A stretch of DNA of 64,000 nucleotides from positions 1,302,001-1,366,000 of the forward strand of contig NZ_JASZYR010000001.1 of the NCBI RefSeq assembly GCF_030316855.1. Reading direction: 5' to 3'. Under the pieces are notes generated by a model, which was not told the origin of the DNA, searched no databases, and was given only the letters and a program-made list of their open reading frames with translations. Every line of letters begins with the position of its first letter. Position 1 is the stretch's first letter. The translations under genes and the position numbers were made by a program. The stretch is from Variovorax sp. J22P240. Lineage in GTDB: Bacteria > Pseudomonadota > Gammaproteobacteria > Burkholderiales > Burkholderiaceae_C. This document shows, piece by piece, positions 62,915 through 64,000 of the stretch.

Positions 62915-63277
62915 ATGCCTACGGTTGTGAGTGTCTGTCTCGCTGACCCTCGCGATCGGGTGTGGATCGAAGCCGCGCTTGCTCGCAGCGCAGAGTTGGT
63001 CTTTGTCGATGGCGGCCCCGACCTTCTCGCGAGATTGCCGCGCGGACCCGGACACTGCCTGATCCTTTCCTGCGACGAGGACGAGACGGCCACCCTCCAA
63101 TTGGTGCGCGATCTCAGGAGCTCGGGCAACACGCTGCCGGTCATTGTTCTGGGGCCGCACACGACGTTTCGCACGGCAGTGGATATCGCTCGGCTGGATG
63201 CCACTGAGTTTCTTGAACGACCGGTCGCCGTACGGCAGTTGCGCGCGGCTGTGCGTCGGGCCGGCGCACTCGGGTAA
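62915..63277 (+). CDS. Stand-alone degenerate receiver-domain protein (FixJ-like)
   Basis: This 120-residue protein aligns along its length with FixJ-type receiver domains: start PTVVSVCLADPRD, core CLILSCDEDETATLQLVRDL, PVIVLGPHTTF, and FLERPVAVRQL. The usual phospho-acceptor Asp is Ser52, the conserved Thr/Ser is Gly80 and the conserved Lys is Arg102, so normal phosphorylation is unlikely. There is no DNA-binding domain. It lies inside the phage-like element, and GAGGT precedes the ATG. A regulatory decoy or protein-binding role is inferred. Confidence 0.75.
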   Translation: MPTVVSVCLADPRDRVWIEAALARSAELVFVDGGPDLLARLPRGPGHCLILSCDEDETATLQLVRDLRSSGNTLPVIVLGPHTTFRTAVDIARLDATEFLERPVAVRQLRAAVRRAGALG

Positions 63278-63281
63278 CGAG

Positions 63282-63773
63282 TCAAGTCCGGCCCTGCGCC
63301 AGGAAGCTCATGAGCTCATCGGTCTTGGCGTCCTCGTTGGCAAGGACGCTGGCAAGGTGAGCCCGCGCCGTGGGCGAGAAACCTAGCTCCGAGCCGAGCG
63401 TGCGCAGCTGCTCCGTCATCCGGCGGTACTCACGCATCAATGGGTTGAGCACCAAGGCGTTGTGTGCGGCATCTCGCACGAGCACATGACCGCCGCTGCG
63501 GTTGAACAGTTGCAGCACCTGTGCGCGCAGCGCGGCCGTGACCGCGAAGCCGGCGAAGATTTCGCGGTCCGCGCTGGTCAGCAGGCCGACGGGTGCGAGC
63601 CTCGCTATCGCCATCCAGGCCTGGCGCTGTGCTTCGCTGAAGTCCTCCGGGGGATCGCCCAACGCATCAAGCACCTGTGCCTCGTGCTGGGCCCGGCGGC
63701 GCGCATTCGTTCCCAGCTTGCCACCTGAGTCGACCAGGTGCAGCGCGGTTGACTTTGGTGGTCGGCCCTTCAT
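63282..63773 (-). CDS. Phage terminase small subunit, P27 family
   Basis: The terminase small subunit recognises phage DNA for packaging. The 163-residue protein follows the P27 pattern: start MKGRPPKSTALHLVDSGGK, PEDFSEAQRQAWMAIAR, GLLTSADREIFAGFA, and NPLMREYRRMTEQLRTLGSELGFSPTARA. The large subunit normally follows directly, but downstream on this strand only the receiver gene (opposite strand) and non-coding DNA appear before the junction. The terminase pair is therefore incomplete here. Confidence 0.85.
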   Translation of the reverse strand: MKGRPPKSTALHLVDSGGKLGTNARRRAQHEAQVLDALGDPPEDFSEAQRQAWMAIARLAPVGLLTSADREIFAGFAVTAALRAQVLQLFNRSGGHVLVRDAAHNALVLNPLMREYRRMTEQLRTLGSELGFSPTARAHLASVLANEDAKTDELMSFLAQGRT

Positions 63774-63777
63774 GGGA

Positions 63778-63993
63778 TCAGCGCAGGACGCGCTCGGCCC
63801 GCGCGACCGCGAGTTCGGCCATCGCGCGCTGGCTGGCCTTCTTCGCGATCACCGGCAAGGCCTTCTTGCACGTCAGTTCCAGCACGTCCAACAAGAACCC
63901 CTTGGTGACGTACTCCTGCGCGCCGGTGGCCGGCGCGGGGCGCGCCTGGCGTCGATCGGTCTTCGAGATGTTTAGGGCCAGGTCATAGGCCAT
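63778..63993 (-). CDS. Small phage-type hypothetical protein near the window edge
   Basis: This 71-residue basic protein (MAYDLALNISKTDRRQARPA..., ending RAMAELAVARAERVLR) is not recognised. It lies four bases before the terminase gene on the same strand, so it is probably in the same transcript. The start at 63993 is near the right edge, and a start beyond the window cannot be excluded. Confidence 0.5.
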   Translation of the reverse strand: MAYDLALNISKTDRRQARPAPATGAQEYVTKGFLLDVLELTCKKALPVIAKKASQRAMAELAVARAERVLR

Positions 63994-64000
63994 GTCCGGG

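Larger units (their letters stand above)
62180..64000. mobile_element. One end of a phage-like integrated element (runs off the window)
   Basis: Sequence beyond the tRNA-Cys breakpoint carries a terminase small subunit, a small phage-type hypothetical gene and a degenerate receiver gene, with more non-coding sequence than the packed backbone to the left. No integrase is visible in the window; it should lie at the other end of the element together with an intact tRNA-Cys. The size cannot be judged. Confidence 0.65.

Overview
The window looks like a chromosome segment of a Burkholderiales bacterium. Gene content and protein style are closest to the Comamonadaceae, and Variovorax or a near relative is my best guess. 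That is inference from high GC, GC-ending codons, the zapA-6S RNA arrangement, Bug-type solute receptors, a UMF1 transporter and a Trp-rich TIGR04438-like protein; no database search was possible. Almost all of positions 1-62045 reads as ordinary, tightly packed backbone. Positions from about 62180 to the right edge look like one end of an integrated phage-like element.

Layout. 1-8421: end of an OmpR-type regulator, its EnvZ-like kinase, ispDF (isoprenoid MEP pathway), mfd, serB and a Cys/Met-metabolism PLP enzyme. 8507-14302: acyl-CoA synthetase, aminotransferase, SulP transporter with a coupled leader peptide, nth. 14307-18155: cobalamin late-step operon cobQ-cobT-cobS-cobC. 18279-21778: small protein, amidohydrolase and permease. 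21897-30168: RND efflux operon, a degenerate alpha/beta hydrolase and a LysR regulator. 30265-30890: two small exported proteins. 30895-38950: second cobalamin operon (riboswitch, btuB-cobU-btuF-btuC-btuD-cobO-cbiB-cobD). 39024-39879: zapB-like, zapA, 6S RNA. 39898-41755: TauE/SafE exporter and two Usp proteins. 41796-47289: malonate operon. 47410-52345: lgt, LysR/ilvD pair, small proteins, cytochrome c. 52433-59140: acs, yqhA, a divergent pair of unrelated fumarases, murI. 59149-61930: exported protein, UMF1 transporter, acidic protein. 61953-64000: tRNA-Leu, a 3' fragment of tRNA-Cys, and phage-like genes.

How the genes work together. The two cobalamin loci cover import across both membranes (BtuB, BtuF, BtuC, BtuD) plus corrinoid adenosylation, amidation, aminopropanol attachment, nucleotide-loop assembly and dephosphorylation. 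No corrin-ring-building gene is present in the window, which fits a salvage lifestyle unless those genes lie elsewhere. The malonate operon couples a GntR regulator, malonyl-CoA decarboxylase, a Bug-type receptor, an enoyl-CoA hydratase homologue and malonyl-CoA synthetase; acs and the fumarases serve the acetyl-CoA/TCA steps downstream.

The observations I rate highest are: the tRNA-Cys 3' fragment that marks an integration junction next to phage-like genes; a three-copy, about 95-bp dispersed repeat with two hairpins, one supported by a compensatory base-pair change; a predicted catalytically dead hydrolase between an efflux pump and its regulator; a stand-alone receiver domain lacking its phospho-acceptor; and a strong leader-peptide gene overlapping the start of a SulP transporter. 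I did not find a clearly new defence or biosynthetic system.
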